A stretch of 64,000 nt of DNA from Advenella mimigardefordensis DPN7 (GTDB lineage Bacteria; Pseudomonadota; Gammaproteobacteria; Burkholderiales; Burkholderiaceae_B), in contig NZ_CP003915.1 in the NCBI RefSeq assembly GCF_000521505.1, positions 3,906,001 through 3,970,000 on the forward strand. The letters run 5' to 3'. Numbering within the stretch: position 1 is the stretch's first letter; each line of letters opens with the position of its first letter. A program made the translations under genes and the position numbers. Below are positions 51,620-61,093 of this stretch, piece after piece. The notes below the pieces were generated by a model. It was not told the DNA's origin and searched no databases. It worked only from the letters and a program-made list of their open reading frames with translations.

Positions 51620-52489
51620 CTACAGTAGCAAATCAATATTATCATCCATCAAATCCACCACCCGTCGGTATTCGCCCGGCGTGATACCCAGATGCTGGCG
51701 GAAAAAACGGGTGAAATGGCCCGGTGCGGAAAAGCCGACGTTATAGGAGATGTCGCCGATACGCGTATCGGACTTACATAGCTCGGCGATGGCCGCTTCG
51801 ACCCGCAGCGCATTAGCATAGACGGCCGGGGTCAGGTTGGTGCTTTTGCGAAAGAGTTCAAAGAAATGAGCACGTGACAGGCCGCTTTCGGTTGCCAGAT
51901 CGGCAAAATTCTCACCGTAGCGCAGGTTTTCGCGCATTTTACTAACGGCGCGCCGGATGCGGGGATCCATGGTGTTGGCCCGCAGACTGGAAAACAGGTG
52001 TGAGGAATCGCGCAGAGAGGAATGGCGCTCTGCCGTCGCCATGAACAGATCAAAGATCTTGCCTTCAAGTATGTCAGATGCAATATCCTGCGAAACCAGC
52101 ATTTCGGCTGCCAACGCATTGGCCAGCAGTCGCGCACCAGGCGGCAGGGTGGCACAGGGTTTGGGAAAGAATTGCGGATGACCACTGACGGTGAGGGAGC
52201 GCAGCACCTGGCTTAGCCAAGAGGTTTCAAGATACAGTGCCATCAGAATGCAGCGTCCTTCCCCACTGGGCGTATGCTCGTAGGCATGCGGCTCCCAGGC
52301 GTTGATCAGGACGACACTGTCTTTTGTCAACGGCTGGCTTTTGCTCTTTACCAGGAACGAACTGTCTACGCCGCTCACTTTGATCAGAGCGTGACAGTGA
52401 TGGTGGGCATGAATGACCAGCGGCTTGCTCATGTCGAGCAAAGATACGCGGCCAAAGGCACCTTGGAATATTTTAATCGCCGTTGACAT
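51620..52489 (-). CDS. AraC-family transcriptional regulator
   Basis: 289 residues. An N-terminal cupin-like part (VIHAHHHCHALIKVSG, INAWEPHAYEH) precedes the C-terminal double HTH (ATESGLSRAHFFELFRKSTN and IGDISYNVGFSAPGHFTRFFRQH). It is directly downstream of the benE gene (115 bases) on the same strand and is the local candidate regulator for the ligase/molybdenum-hydroxylase operon. Confidence 0.9.
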   Translation of the reverse strand: MSTAIKIFQGAFGRVSLLDMSKPLVIHAHHHCHALIKVSGVDSSFLVKSKSQPLTKDSVVLINAWEPHAYEHTPSGEGRCILMALYLETSWLSQVLRSLTVSGHPQFFPKPCATLPPGARLLANALAAEMLVSQDIASDILEGKIFDLFMATAERHSSLRDSSHLFSSLRANTMDPRIRRAVSKMRENLRYGENFADLATESGLSRAHFFELFRKSTNLTPAVYANALRVEAAIAELCKSDTRIGDISYNVGFSAPGHFTRFFRQHLGITPGEYRRVVDLMDDNIDLLL

Positions 52490-52603
52490 GGTACCCGAAT
52501 GTGGACATCCGCCCCCGTGGGCGGATGGCGAAGGGCCATCTTTCTACATAGAGCCCATCGTGCAACATTTCTCAATTATATCAACAATTTGGCTAATCAA
52601 TGA

Positions 52604-53923
52604 CTAGGCGGTGCCGCGTTCTCCGGATACTTTTGCCAGGTCTTCCGAACCCGTTTGAGCCGGGTTGCGTTCGCCCAGGCTCAGCTTATCGGCCAGCACA
52701 GAGGCAATGACGCCAAATACCAATGCCCAGAATGGCGCACTGATGCCTAACATGCTCAAGGAACTCATGCCAACCACAAAAGCGACAAAGGCGCCGATCT
52801 GATTACCCAGGCGCGGACCGAATGCCCCCTGCAGTGAACTGAGCAGAACCCCGATCATGGCAAGACCGGCAACTACGCCTATCAATGGTTTTGGCAATGC
52901 CATCACGAATGGGACTGCCAGGCCGGCGACAATGCCGAAGCCAGCGAACAGCAGACCATTGACAACAGTTGCAGCGTAGCGTTTGTCCTTGCATTCCCCT
53001 GCTTGTTCAGATGAACAAATTGCCGTCATGGGCCCGGCAATATTGGCGTTGTGCCCCCCCATCATGCCCGCCACTATGCCACCTACGCCACTGATGATGG
53101 TCATGGCGTTGATGGGCGGTTTGTACCCTTCTGCCATCAGCACACCAATTGCCTGGGCGTTTTCTGCACCGATTACCAAGGCGGCTAGCGGTACGGCAAT
53201 TCCAAAGAAGGCGCCGAGCGTAAATACCGGCGCCGTGAACTGTGGCATTACAAATGCAATATCCGCTGTTCCGGTCTGCAACTGTCCGGTGGCAAGGGTC
53301 ACAACCAGCCCGACGACCAATGCTGCCAGCACCGGTGGCACACGACGCGTCACTCTGCCAGTGACGAAGAACGCCAGCGCAGCCAGTCCGGCGATCAACG
53401 GCGCAGCACTGACTGCATCCACTGCGGCAATGCCAAAACGTATCATTGCACCCGCTATCATGGCCATCACAATTGGCATAGGTACCCAGCGCATGATTCT
53501 CCCAATCACACCCGTGATACCCAGAATCAGCACCAGCACGCCGGCCATGATAAATGCGCCAACTGCCTCCTGGTACGAGAAAGTGGCAAAGGCGGACGTC
53601 ATGATCGCCGCACCCGGTATCGAATATGCGCCGGTGATCGGCATGCGATAGCGCATCCCCATGAACAGGCTGATAATGCCGCCCAGCAGATAGATCGCGA
53701 GCAACCATGCAACGGTTTGCCCGTTACTCAAATTGCCTGCCTGGGCCGCGCCGATCACAATCAATGCGGGACCGGAACATCCAAAAATGGCTGCAACAAG
53801 GCCTGCGCTGACCGAATTCAGGTTCAGCGCGCCGGGCAGCTCCCGTAATCCGGACATCCAGCCGGGTGCCACCGGATCCTTGTGGACATCGGCTTGTAAT
53901 GGTGCCGATTGCTGTGTACTCAT
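52604..53923 (-). CDS. benE: Benzoate/H+ symporter BenE family
   Basis: 439 residues with about twelve hydrophobic segments: LNSVSAGLVAAIFGCSGPALIVIGAA at the start, then GAYSIPGAAIM and GGHNANIAGPMTAICSS, which are characteristic of BenE. It imports benzoate or a related aromatic acid with protons. It ends the leftward operon with the enoyl-CoA hydratase, CoA ligase and CoxLMS-type hydroxylase, supporting uptake of a carboxylic acid that is activated to a CoA ester. The substrate need not be benzoate itself. Confidence 0.9.
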   Translation of the reverse strand: MSTQQSAPLQADVHKDPVAPGWMSGLRELPGALNLNSVSAGLVAAIFGCSGPALIVIGAAQAGNLSNGQTVAWLLAIYLLGGIISLFMGMRYRMPITGAYSIPGAAIMTSAFATFSYQEAVGAFIMAGVLVLILGITGVIGRIMRWVPMPIVMAMIAGAMIRFGIAAVDAVSAAPLIAGLAALAFFVTGRVTRRVPPVLAALVVGLVVTLATGQLQTGTADIAFVMPQFTAPVFTLGAFFGIAVPLAALVIGAENAQAIGVLMAEGYKPPINAMTIISGVGGIVAGMMGGHNANIAGPMTAICSSEQAGECKDKRYAATVVNGLLFAGFGIVAGLAVPFVMALPKPLIGVVAGLAMIGVLLSSLQGAFGPRLGNQIGAFVAFVVGMSSLSMLGISAPFWALVFGVIASVLADKLSLGERNPAQTGSEDLAKVSGERGTA

Positions 53924-54010
53924 CGTAGTCTCCTATATAACGCCGATAATGACCGGCGTTTATTGTTATCAGGGCATGTACGCAGCTTTGGCACGGACAT
54001 GCCCCTCGTG

Positions 54011-54817
54011 TTATTTGCCGGTAAAATTGGCCTTGCGCTTGGCATGAAACGCTTCCACTCCTTCGCGGAAGTCCTCTGAACTGCGTAGGCGGCTATAGCA
54101 ATGGCCTTCCAGTTCAATGGCAGCAGCCAGCGACGCATCTTCACTATCATTGAGCAGCTTCTTGGCCGTCCGCTGCGCTAGCGGTGAGAATTTCACCAGC
54201 TCAGCCACGAGTTTGTCGGTTGCGGATTCAAGCTGATCATTCTCTACGCACTCGAGCGCCAGTCCCCAGTCATATGCTTGTGGGCCAGGGATGCGGCGCG
54301 AACGCATCACAATATCTTTGGTACGGCCGATGCCGACCATCTTCTGCAAGCGGGCCGAACCGCCCGAACCGGGAATCTGCCCGAGTTTCTGCTCTGGCAG
54401 AGCATATTCCGTAGTGGTCGTTACAATCCGGAAATCGCAGGCTAGTGAAATTTCAAAACCCACACCAAAACAATAACCGCGGTTGGCGGCAATGACCGGT
54501 TTGGAGCAGCGCTCAGGCGAGGCAATATTCCATGCCAGTTTGGACACGTGTTCGGGCGAGGCTTCCAGAAAGCCTCGGATATCGCCCCCGCTGGAGAAAT
54601 GTTCGCCTTCCGAGCGCAGGACAATAACACGTACGTCATCATTGGCGTCCAGCGCTTCAAAGACCAGGCGCAACTGTTCTCGTTCTGGCATGGAGATGAT
54701 GTTAAATGGCGCGCGATCAAGCACGATATCGGCACGGTGTCTGGCTGCGTCGATCTCTACGCGGAAGCCGTCCAGGTTATCAAGCAGGTCATGTGCAGGG
54801 TGTTTAAGTTGACTCAT
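54011..54817 (-). CDS. Enoyl-CoA hydratase/isomerase
   Basis: 268 residues of the crotonase fold. EGEHFSSGGDIRGF gives the oxyanion-hole segment near 70-82, and GYCFGVGFEISLACDFRIVT near 110-130 gives the second. PEQKLGQIPGSGGSARL is typical. One catalytic Glu is usual around ALPEQKLG (Glu143). It lies 22 bases downstream of the CoA ligase gene and probably hydrates or rearranges the ligase product. Confidence 0.9.
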   Translation of the reverse strand: MSQLKHPAHDLLDNLDGFRVEIDAARHRADIVLDRAPFNIISMPEREQLRLVFEALDANDDVRVIVLRSEGEHFSSGGDIRGFLEASPEHVSKLAWNIASPERCSKPVIAANRGYCFGVGFEISLACDFRIVTTTTEYALPEQKLGQIPGSGGSARLQKMVGIGRTKDIVMRSRRIPGPQAYDWGLALECVENDQLESATDKLVAELVKFSPLAQRTAKKLLNDSEDASLAAAIELEGHCYSRLRSSEDFREGVEAFHAKRKANFTGK

Positions 54818-54838
54818 TCTGTATTCCTTATATGAAGT

Positions 54839-56392
54839 TCAGTTAGCAAGATCGGGAGTAGGTTCGCAACTGGTGTCGGGGTCGTACTCACCAGCGACCA
54901 ACTTGCGTCTCAGGATTTTTCCGACGGGCGATTTGGGCAGAGCTGCCACAAAAACATACTCACGCGGTCGCTTGAAGTTGGCCAGGTCGGTGGAGCGGCA
55001 GTATTGATCCAGTTCCTCGGCATTCACGCTGGCCTTACGTTTTACAAAAGCCACTACCCGGTGTCCCCAGCGCTCATCCTCAACCCCGGCGACGGCCACT
55101 TCATCAACAGCCGGATGCAGCGAGATCACAGACTCGATATCCACAGGTGAAATGTTTTCCCCGCCGCTGATAATCATGTCATCAACGCGTCCGCTCACGA
55201 ACAGCTCGCCATCGGCGTCGTAATAGCCAATATCACCAGTGAAATACCAGCGATCGATCAGGGATTTCTCGTTTGCATCTGGCCGATTCCTGTATCCTTC
55301 GAAGGCTTCGTCACCATCGAGGTGGGCGATGATCTGCCCTTCTTGCATGTTTTCGACCCGATCGGCCGGGTTACTGCTGCCAAGCTTAACGACGCGCAGG
55401 CGACAATTGATGGCCGCGCGTCCGCAGCATCCGGCCTTTGCTCGCGCATTCTGGGTGATGGCCATGGTGTATACCTCGGAACTCCCATAGTGATTGACAA
55501 ACAGGTCTGGCGAGAATGCATTGTCCAGCCGGCGCAGCAACGCTTCGGACATGGGCGCGCCCGCAAAACCCAGCTTTCGCACGCGGCTGACATCAGTTTC
55601 TGGAAAACGCGGGTGGGATAACATATCGTGATATAGGGTGGGTACGAGATACAGATTCGTCACCCCCTCGGACTCAATCAGTGTCAGGGCCTGCTCCACA
55701 TCAAACCTGGGCATGCACACGAAACATCCGTCAATAAGCGCCATGGAGAGCAAAGAGCGCACGCCCATGGTGTGATAAAGTGGCATGACACCCAGCGTAC
55801 GTTCCCCGCAAGCATAGAGATTCTGTGCCACATGAGCCAGCGCTGCGGCGCGCTCATGTCGATGCCGCCGCGGCACGCCCTTGGGCTTGCCTGTTGTGCC
55901 TGAGGTGTACAACATCAGCGAGACGTCTTCAGCCGTCGCACGGGAAAAACCGTCTATCGGTGTTGCAATAAGCAGGTCTTCAAAACGATGGCTGCCGGGC
56001 AGACCCTCGCCCACGGCAACCGCACCGATGTCCGCAACCTTGCCGACCTCCCGTACCGCATCGAGGCAGGAATCGTCATAGATGATGATTTTGGCTTCGG
56101 AGTCGGTCAGGCAGTATTCGATTTCGTCGGGCTTGGCGCGCCAGTTCAATGGCGTGACGATCACACCCAGCAACTGGCAGGCCCAGTGCACCGTGGCCAT
56201 TTCCCAGCGATTCTGCATCACGACCAGCACATGATCGCCGTGTAGAAGTCCTCTTTGTTCCAGACCCCCTGCGACCGCCTTAATGATGTCAAACCATTGC
56301 GCATACGTCAGGCGTTTGCCCTCAGCCACCAGTGCCGGCGCGTGGGGGTTGCGTTCAACACTTTGAATAAAAGTGCTTCCCAGATCAAGCAT
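54839..56392 (-). CDS. AMP-forming acyl-CoA ligase
   Basis: 517 residues of the ANL family. The AMP-binding signature LMLYTSGTTGKPKGVPRRH is near 158-176, LFVNHYGSSEV lies further on, YFTGDIGYYDADGELFVSGR near 385-404 and PKSPVGKILRRKL at the end contains the catalytic Lys. It activates a carboxylic acid to its CoA ester. It overlaps the CoxS gene by 8 bases. Confidence 0.92.
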   Translation of the reverse strand: MLDLGSTFIQSVERNPHAPALVAEGKRLTYAQWFDIIKAVAGGLEQRGLLHGDHVLVVMQNRWEMATVHWACQLLGVIVTPLNWRAKPDEIEYCLTDSEAKIIIYDDSCLDAVREVGKVADIGAVAVGEGLPGSHRFEDLLIATPIDGFSRATAEDVSLMLYTSGTTGKPKGVPRRHRHERAAALAHVAQNLYACGERTLGVMPLYHTMGVRSLLSMALIDGCFVCMPRFDVEQALTLIESEGVTNLYLVPTLYHDMLSHPRFPETDVSRVRKLGFAGAPMSEALLRRLDNAFSPDLFVNHYGSSEVYTMAITQNARAKAGCCGRAAINCRLRVVKLGSSNPADRVENMQEGQIIAHLDGDEAFEGYRNRPDANEKSLIDRWYFTGDIGYYDADGELFVSGRVDDMIISGGENISPVDIESVISLHPAVDEVAVAGVEDERWGHRVVAFVKRKASVNAEELDQYCRSTDLANFKRPREYVFVAALPKSPVGKILRRKLVAGEYDPDTSCEPTPDLAN

Positions 56393-56897
56393 TTGTAGTC
56401 TCCGCTATTTCAGTTTTCAATTGATGGGCAGCATCGAGAATGGCCTCGACGATGGGGGTATAGCCGGTGCAGCGGCACAGGTGGCCGGACAGCATATCGC
56501 GTACCTGCTCTTCGTTCGGATCGGTATAGCGCCGCAGAAAATCAACGCAGGACATGAGAATGCCGGCCGTGCAAAAGCCACATTGCAACGCATGGTGTTT
56601 CTTGAATGCCTGCTGCAGAATGCTCAGCGTTCCATCCTGATTGATCAGGCCTTCCACCGTACGCAGATCGCAGCCGTCTACCTGACGCGCCAGGCACAGA
56701 CAGGAACGAGTGGCAACGCCATCGATCTGTACAGTGCATGCCCCGCATACGCCGTGCTCACAACCGACATGGGTGCCCGTCGCGCCAAGCTCATGTCGGA
56801 TGAAATCGGACAGTAGCATACGGTTTTCAGCATGGCTGATGCGGGCGACGCCGTTGAGCGTGAGGTGAATTGGATGTCTGGTTCGTTCTTCGGACAT
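56385..56897 (-). CDS. (2Fe-2S) subunit of a molybdenum hydroxylase (CoxS type)
   Basis: 170 residues with two [2Fe-2S] clusters: GCEHGVCGACTVQ and C near 50-66, then QCGFCTAGILMS and CRCTGYTPIVEAI near 105-150. It passes electrons between the molybdenum centre and FAD. It follows the CoxM gene by 3 bases, and the order L, M, S in this operon is conserved in xanthine-dehydrogenase-family enzymes. Confidence 0.93.
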   Translation of the reverse strand: MSEERTRHPIHLTLNGVARISHAENRMLLSDFIRHELGATGTHVGCEHGVCGACTVQIDGVATRSCLCLARQVDGCDLRTVEGLINQDGTLSILQQAFKKHHALQCGFCTAGILMSCVDFLRRYTDPNEEQVRDMLSGHLCRCTGYTPIVEAILDAAHQLKTEIAETTNA

Positions 56898-56900
56898 GGT

Positions 56901-57740
56901 TTACTCCTTGTTTCCTGCACAACGGGAAAGCGCCGTTTCAATGGTGTTTTGCCCGAGTTCCCGCACCAGGTGACGCCGATAGGCCGCAGAGGCGTGCTGA
57001 TCGTCCTGGGCATTCAATTGCCAGGCCAGATCATTCAACCGTCGTCCGAATGAGGCGGCATCACTGCGTTTCCATTCAGCCACCACGGGTTTGTCTGCCA
57101 CTCCGCCAATGCCCAGCCGGATCATTTCCGGCCCGACCTGGGCAGCGCAGGCCACAATGGCGAAGTCGCCACGGCGCAGGGCAAATTCATCAAATGCATA
57201 TCCATGTCCCTGGCTGGCCACCGGAAAGCGCACTTCCGTAACCATCTCATTGGTTTGCTTGGCGGTGGTCAGCATGCCCTGCTGGAACTGTGCCACAGCC
57301 AGTTCACGGGATTTCTTGCGGGAACGCAGCACGACGCAACCACCAAGCGTCGCCAGGCACAGTGGCAGCTCAGCGCTGGGATCGGCGTGTGCGATCGAGC
57401 CGACCACCGTACCCCGGTTGCGAATCTGATAATGAGATATAAACGGAATGGCTTCGGCCAGCAGTGGTACGGTTTCGGCCAGCTCCGGCCAGTATTGCAA
57501 GCGGGCCTGGGTCGTGCTGGCGCCGATGCATAGCATGCCTTTTTCCTGCCGAAGGTAATTGAGTTCTGCACATCGTGATATATCCAACAGTCTGGCGGGC
57601 TGAGCCAGCCGCATGTTCAGAAGAATGACCAGCGACTGCCCACCAGCCAGGATGCGCGCGTTTTCTCCGTCCTCATCCAACCATTGCAGCGCCTCGGAGA
57701 CCTTGTTGACACGTCTGTATTCAAATGCCTGTGGCTTCAT
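56901..57740 (-). CDS. FAD-binding subunit of a molybdenum hydroxylase (CoxM type)
   Basis: 279 residues. ILAGGQSLVILLNMRLAQP near 30-50 and the ATLGGCVVLRS segment near 125 bind FAD as in CoxM/XdhB. SHYQIRNRGTVVGSIAHADPSAELP near 95-120 is the family's FAD signature. Overlaps the CoxL-CoxG gene by 4 bases. Confidence 0.93.
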   Translation of the reverse strand: MKPQAFEYRRVNKVSEALQWLDEDGENARILAGGQSLVILLNMRLAQPARLLDISRCAELNYLRQEKGMLCIGASTTQARLQYWPELAETVPLLAEAIPFISHYQIRNRGTVVGSIAHADPSAELPLCLATLGGCVVLRSRKKSRELAVAQFQQGMLTTAKQTNEMVTEVRFPVASQGHGYAFDEFALRRGDFAIVACAAQVGPEMIRLGIGGVADKPVVAEWKRSDAASFGRRLNDLAWQLNAQDDQHASAAYRRHLVRELGQNTIETALSRCAGNKE

Positions 57741-60700
57741 TTGCTTATCCTCAGAAAGCGCAGAATGCGACGCCAGACGCTATCGGATCCGCCGACCACA
57801 CCCTGTCCGGATGCCTGTTTACCCAACTGTTCAAACAGCTGGCCCAACACCATGCGGGCGGCGCCTTCCAGCATGCGTCCACCAACTGCGGCCACCTTGC
57901 CCTGCACTTCGGCCTCGTATTGATATTTCATCAGCGTGCCTTGCTCGTTGGCTTGCAGCACAATGTCGCCCCCCCCAGTTGCGCCGCCCAGCGATGACAC
58001 GCCAGTCCCCTGCAGATGCAGCGAGTTCGGTCTGTCGATATTGGACAGGGAGATCGTGGCTTCATAGCGTGCCTTGATCATGCCGATGCTGATCGTGACA
58101 TCTGCCCGGTACTGGTTCTGGCCGATCTGCTGCAGCTCGCGACAGCCGGGAATGACTTGGGCCAGCGCCTGCGGATCCATCAGTACATCGAACACTTTCT
58201 CCGGCGTTGCAGGAATTTGCGTGCTCCCCGACGCAGTCAACGCGTGGCCCTTGCCGGTTTTTTTTGCCGGTTTTTGAATCTGCACATCGCTCGAAGGGGC
58301 TGGATCATCAAAGCCGATCAGTGCCAGGACACGGTTAGGCGTCAGGGGCAGGCGAATTTCCGGCGTTCCACCTAGCGGGCTTAATGCATCCGCTACGGCG
58401 TTGGCAATACACACCGGCGTGCTCATATTGTTGCCCTCGCCCAAGCCTTTTGCTCCCAGCGGGGTAAAGGGACTGGGTGTTTCCAGATGGACAATCACGG
58501 GATCGGGCACTTCATAGCTGGTGGGCAAAAGATAGTCGGCAAACGTACCTGACTGGAATCCGCCATCATCACCATAGCGAAATTCCTCCAGCAGGGCGGC
58601 CCCCAGTCCCTGCGCAAAGGCGCCCCGGATCTGTCCGTCTGCCATGGCAGGGTTCAGTATCTTGCCTGCATCATGCGCGGTCACATACCGATCAATTCGT
58701 ACGCTGCCGGTCTTGCGATCCAGCTCAACCGCACAGATATCGAACGCAAACCCATAGGCCGCCGAAGTGTTGATTCGGTCGTCTTCGGTGGGCGCCCCCA
58801 GCGATTCTGGCGTCCAGAACTCAGTGACGCGCATACCAGGCGACATTCCGTCGGGAAGCTCAGCAGGTGCCCAATGGGCGCTGCTGGCAAGCCGTGCAAA
58901 AGGCACCGCCTTGTCCTGATGGCCTTCACGCCATACTTTACCCCCCTCGAAAACAATCTCTTCGGACAAACACTTGAATTGATGGGCCGCGATGTCGGCC
59001 AGTTTCCCGCGCAGTCGAGTGGCTGCCAGATGAACCGTTCCGGCCACTGCGCCGGCAAAACGGCTGGAGTAATTACCGGCAGCGACGGACCAGGCATCCT
59101 TGTCCGTATCAAAATCGACATTCACATTAATGTCTTTGGGTTGCAGGCCGAATACATCAGCAACCACCTGTGCGCACACAGTGACATGCCCTTGTCCTGC
59201 AGGCGAAGAAGCAATCACCACCGTTACACTGCCAAGCAGATCAATATTGATGGTCGCTGCGGCGATACCGCCATTCTTGGGACCGGCCTTGGCACGCTGC
59301 TCCGGTGTTAATGCAATCGTGATATAGCCCATATTAGAGATAGACGGCTCAACGATGGCTGCATAACCAATGCCATACAGGCGGCCCCGCGCACGCGCCT
59401 CATCCCGCCTGCGCAGCAATTCTTCCAGCCCGCCCTCGTCAATAGCCGCAGCCATAGCTTTGGGATAGTCACCCGAGTCCAGCAACGCGCCCGCCGCCGC
59501 CTTGTAGGGGAAAGCCTCAGGCTGAATAAAGTTGCGTCGATAGACGTCAAGCGGATCCATGTCCAGATGCTGTGCAATGCGCTGCATCATTCGCTCCAGC
59601 GCAAAGTAGACCTGCGGCCCGCCAAACCCGCGCACCAGGCCTGAAGGCATCTTGTTGGTAACGACAACACGATTGCAGACATGCAAGTCGTCGATACGGT
59701 AGGCGCCAGTCAATATCCCATGCATGCGGTAAAAGGTGGCCGGCTCGGGGGCCCGCAGATAGGCGCCAACGTCATCTATCTGGTCAAGATCCAGCGCTCG
59801 AATCCGCCCATCGCTGTCGAATGCGGCCTTGATGGTGGCAACTCTTCCGTTGGCGGCCGTCGCCGCACTCAGGTGTTCCAGCCTGTCTTCTACCCACTTG
59901 ACCGGCGCACCGCCGGCCTTGCGCGAGGCAAGACACATCAGCACAACCGAGGTAAACACAGCCTGCTTGACGCCAAAACTGCCGCCAGAGTCGGGGGCAG
60001 AGCGATGGCGCAGGCGATTGCCGGGTACATTCAGCGCCAACGACATGACCGCATGCATGGAAAATGGCCCCATGAAATTGGAGCAGACCTCGTAGCCATC
60101 GTCACCCGGAAGATACTCAGCAATCACCACCCCGCATTCAATCGGCGTACAGGAATTGCGCGGATATTCAACTGTCATTTCCAGGCTATGCGCACACTCC
60201 TGGAACCGGGCTTGCGGATCGCCATAATTGAACTCCCTCTCATGGAGTACATTGGTGCCCACCTCTTCATGCAAAATCGCAGATTGCCCGGACATGGCAC
60301 CTTCGATACTGCTGACGGGTGGCAGCGCTTCAAATTCAACCTTTATCCCGTCAAAGGCGTCCTCTGCCAGGTAACGGTCTTCGGCAATGACAACTGCAAT
60401 GGGTTCACCGACATAGCGAACCTTATCCATGGCCGTGGCCCACATTTGCATGGGCATCTTCACACCGTTGATAAACGGACGCGACCATGCGCGGACATCA
60501 TCCGGCGTAAGCACGGCCCTGACTCCAGGCATTTTCTCGGCTTGGGAGACGTCAATGGATTTGATGCGGGCATGGGCATAGCTGGATCGATACACCGCCG
60601 CATGCAAGGTACCAGGCTTGACTCCCAGGTCGTCACCATAGCGACCACGTCCTGCCAGTAGCGGTATGCTTTCAAATCGCTCGATGCGCTGGCCGACAAA

Positions 60701-60742
60701 CTTGCCAGTACCGCCAGTTGCTGCGTTTTCCACGCTGCTCAT
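57737..60742 (-). CDS. Molybdopterin-binding large subunit fused to CoxG (SRPBCC) domain
   Basis: 1001 residues from the ATG at 60742 with GGAGG upstream. Residues 1-770 are a CoxL/xanthine-dehydrogenase large subunit: FVGQRIERFESIPLLAGRGRYGDD, PDSGGSFGVKQAVF, NKMPSGLVRGFGGPQVYFALE and GLGEGNNMSTPV near 730. The carbon-monoxide-dehydrogenase loop AYxCSFR is absent, so it is not a CO dehydrogenase. Residues 800-990 are a CoxG domain (SGSTQIPATPEKVFDVLMDPQAL), ending in a basic amphipathic tail. CoxG is normally separate and anchors the enzyme at the membrane. It hydroxylates the activated or free acid. Confidence 0.9.
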   Translation of the reverse strand: MSSVENAATGGTGKFVGQRIERFESIPLLAGRGRYGDDLGVKPGTLHAAVYRSSYAHARIKSIDVSQAEKMPGVRAVLTPDDVRAWSRPFINGVKMPMQMWATAMDKVRYVGEPIAVVIAEDRYLAEDAFDGIKVEFEALPPVSSIEGAMSGQSAILHEEVGTNVLHEREFNYGDPQARFQECAHSLEMTVEYPRNSCTPIECGVVIAEYLPGDDGYEVCSNFMGPFSMHAVMSLALNVPGNRLRHRSAPDSGGSFGVKQAVFTSVVLMCLASRKAGGAPVKWVEDRLEHLSAATAANGRVATIKAAFDSDGRIRALDLDQIDDVGAYLRAPEPATFYRMHGILTGAYRIDDLHVCNRVVVTNKMPSGLVRGFGGPQVYFALERMMQRIAQHLDMDPLDVYRRNFIQPEAFPYKAAAGALLDSGDYPKAMAAAIDEGGLEELLRRRDEARARGRLYGIGYAAIVEPSISNMGYITIALTPEQRAKAGPKNGGIAAATINIDLLGSVTVVIASSPAGQGHVTVCAQVVADVFGLQPKDINVNVDFDTDKDAWSVAAGNYSSRFAGAVAGTVHLAATRLRGKLADIAAHQFKCLSEEIVFEGGKVWREGHQDKAVPFARLASSAHWAPAELPDGMSPGMRVTEFWTPESLGAPTEDDRINTSAAYGFAFDICAVELDRKTGSVRIDRYVTAHDAGKILNPAMADGQIRGAFAQGLGAALLEEFRYGDDGGFQSGTFADYLLPTSYEVPDPVIVHLETPSPFTPLGAKGLGEGNNMSTPVCIANAVADALSPLGGTPEIRLPLTPNRVLALIGFDDPAPSSDVQIQKPAKKTGKGHALTASGSTQIPATPEKVFDVLMDPQALAQVIPGCRELQQIGQNQYRADVTISIGMIKARYEATISLSNIDRPNSLHLQGTGVSSLGGATGGGDIVLQANEQGTLMKYQYEAEVQGKVAAVGGRMLEGAARMVLGQLFEQLGKQASGQGVVGGSDSVWRRILRFLRISK

Positions 60743-61093
60743 GCACTGCCTCCGAATATTCTGTTTTGGGAGCCGGCTCCGCGGGATTGGTTTCACGGTC
60801 TAATTGATGCGGGTTAATGACTCCTGTTCATTATTCGTACCGTTATGACAACTGAATTTTCCCAGAAGCGTGCCTCGGAGCCGAAATGAACCTGTGCAGA
60901 ACAGTATAGAAACGGTCACCGGCATAACCTTTACCCAGCAGTCGGCTCAATTACCTTTGAGTCTGATTATTTTTTACTGACGTAATTGAAAGCCAGGTTT
61001 TTCCGACATAATTGCTGTTGCAATATCAGTCGCTGCAGCAAGCAGTACTAACTTGCATATGGAGAGACCCTCAACTGTAGAAAGGCTTAAGCC
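60743..61093. other. Divergent region between the molybdenum hydroxylase operon and xdhC
   Basis: 351 bases without a gene. It contains ATTGC-TGTT-GCAAT (61011-61024) and a GGAGCCGGCTCC palindrome (60769-60780). No -24/-12 promoter was found. The leftward operon and xdhC promoters must both lie here. Confidence 0.4.

Noticed and set aside
57737..60742. Carbon monoxide dehydrogenase
   Set aside because: The CoxL-like subunit lacks the AYxCSFR active-site loop and the operon carries CoA ligase and benzoate-transport genes.
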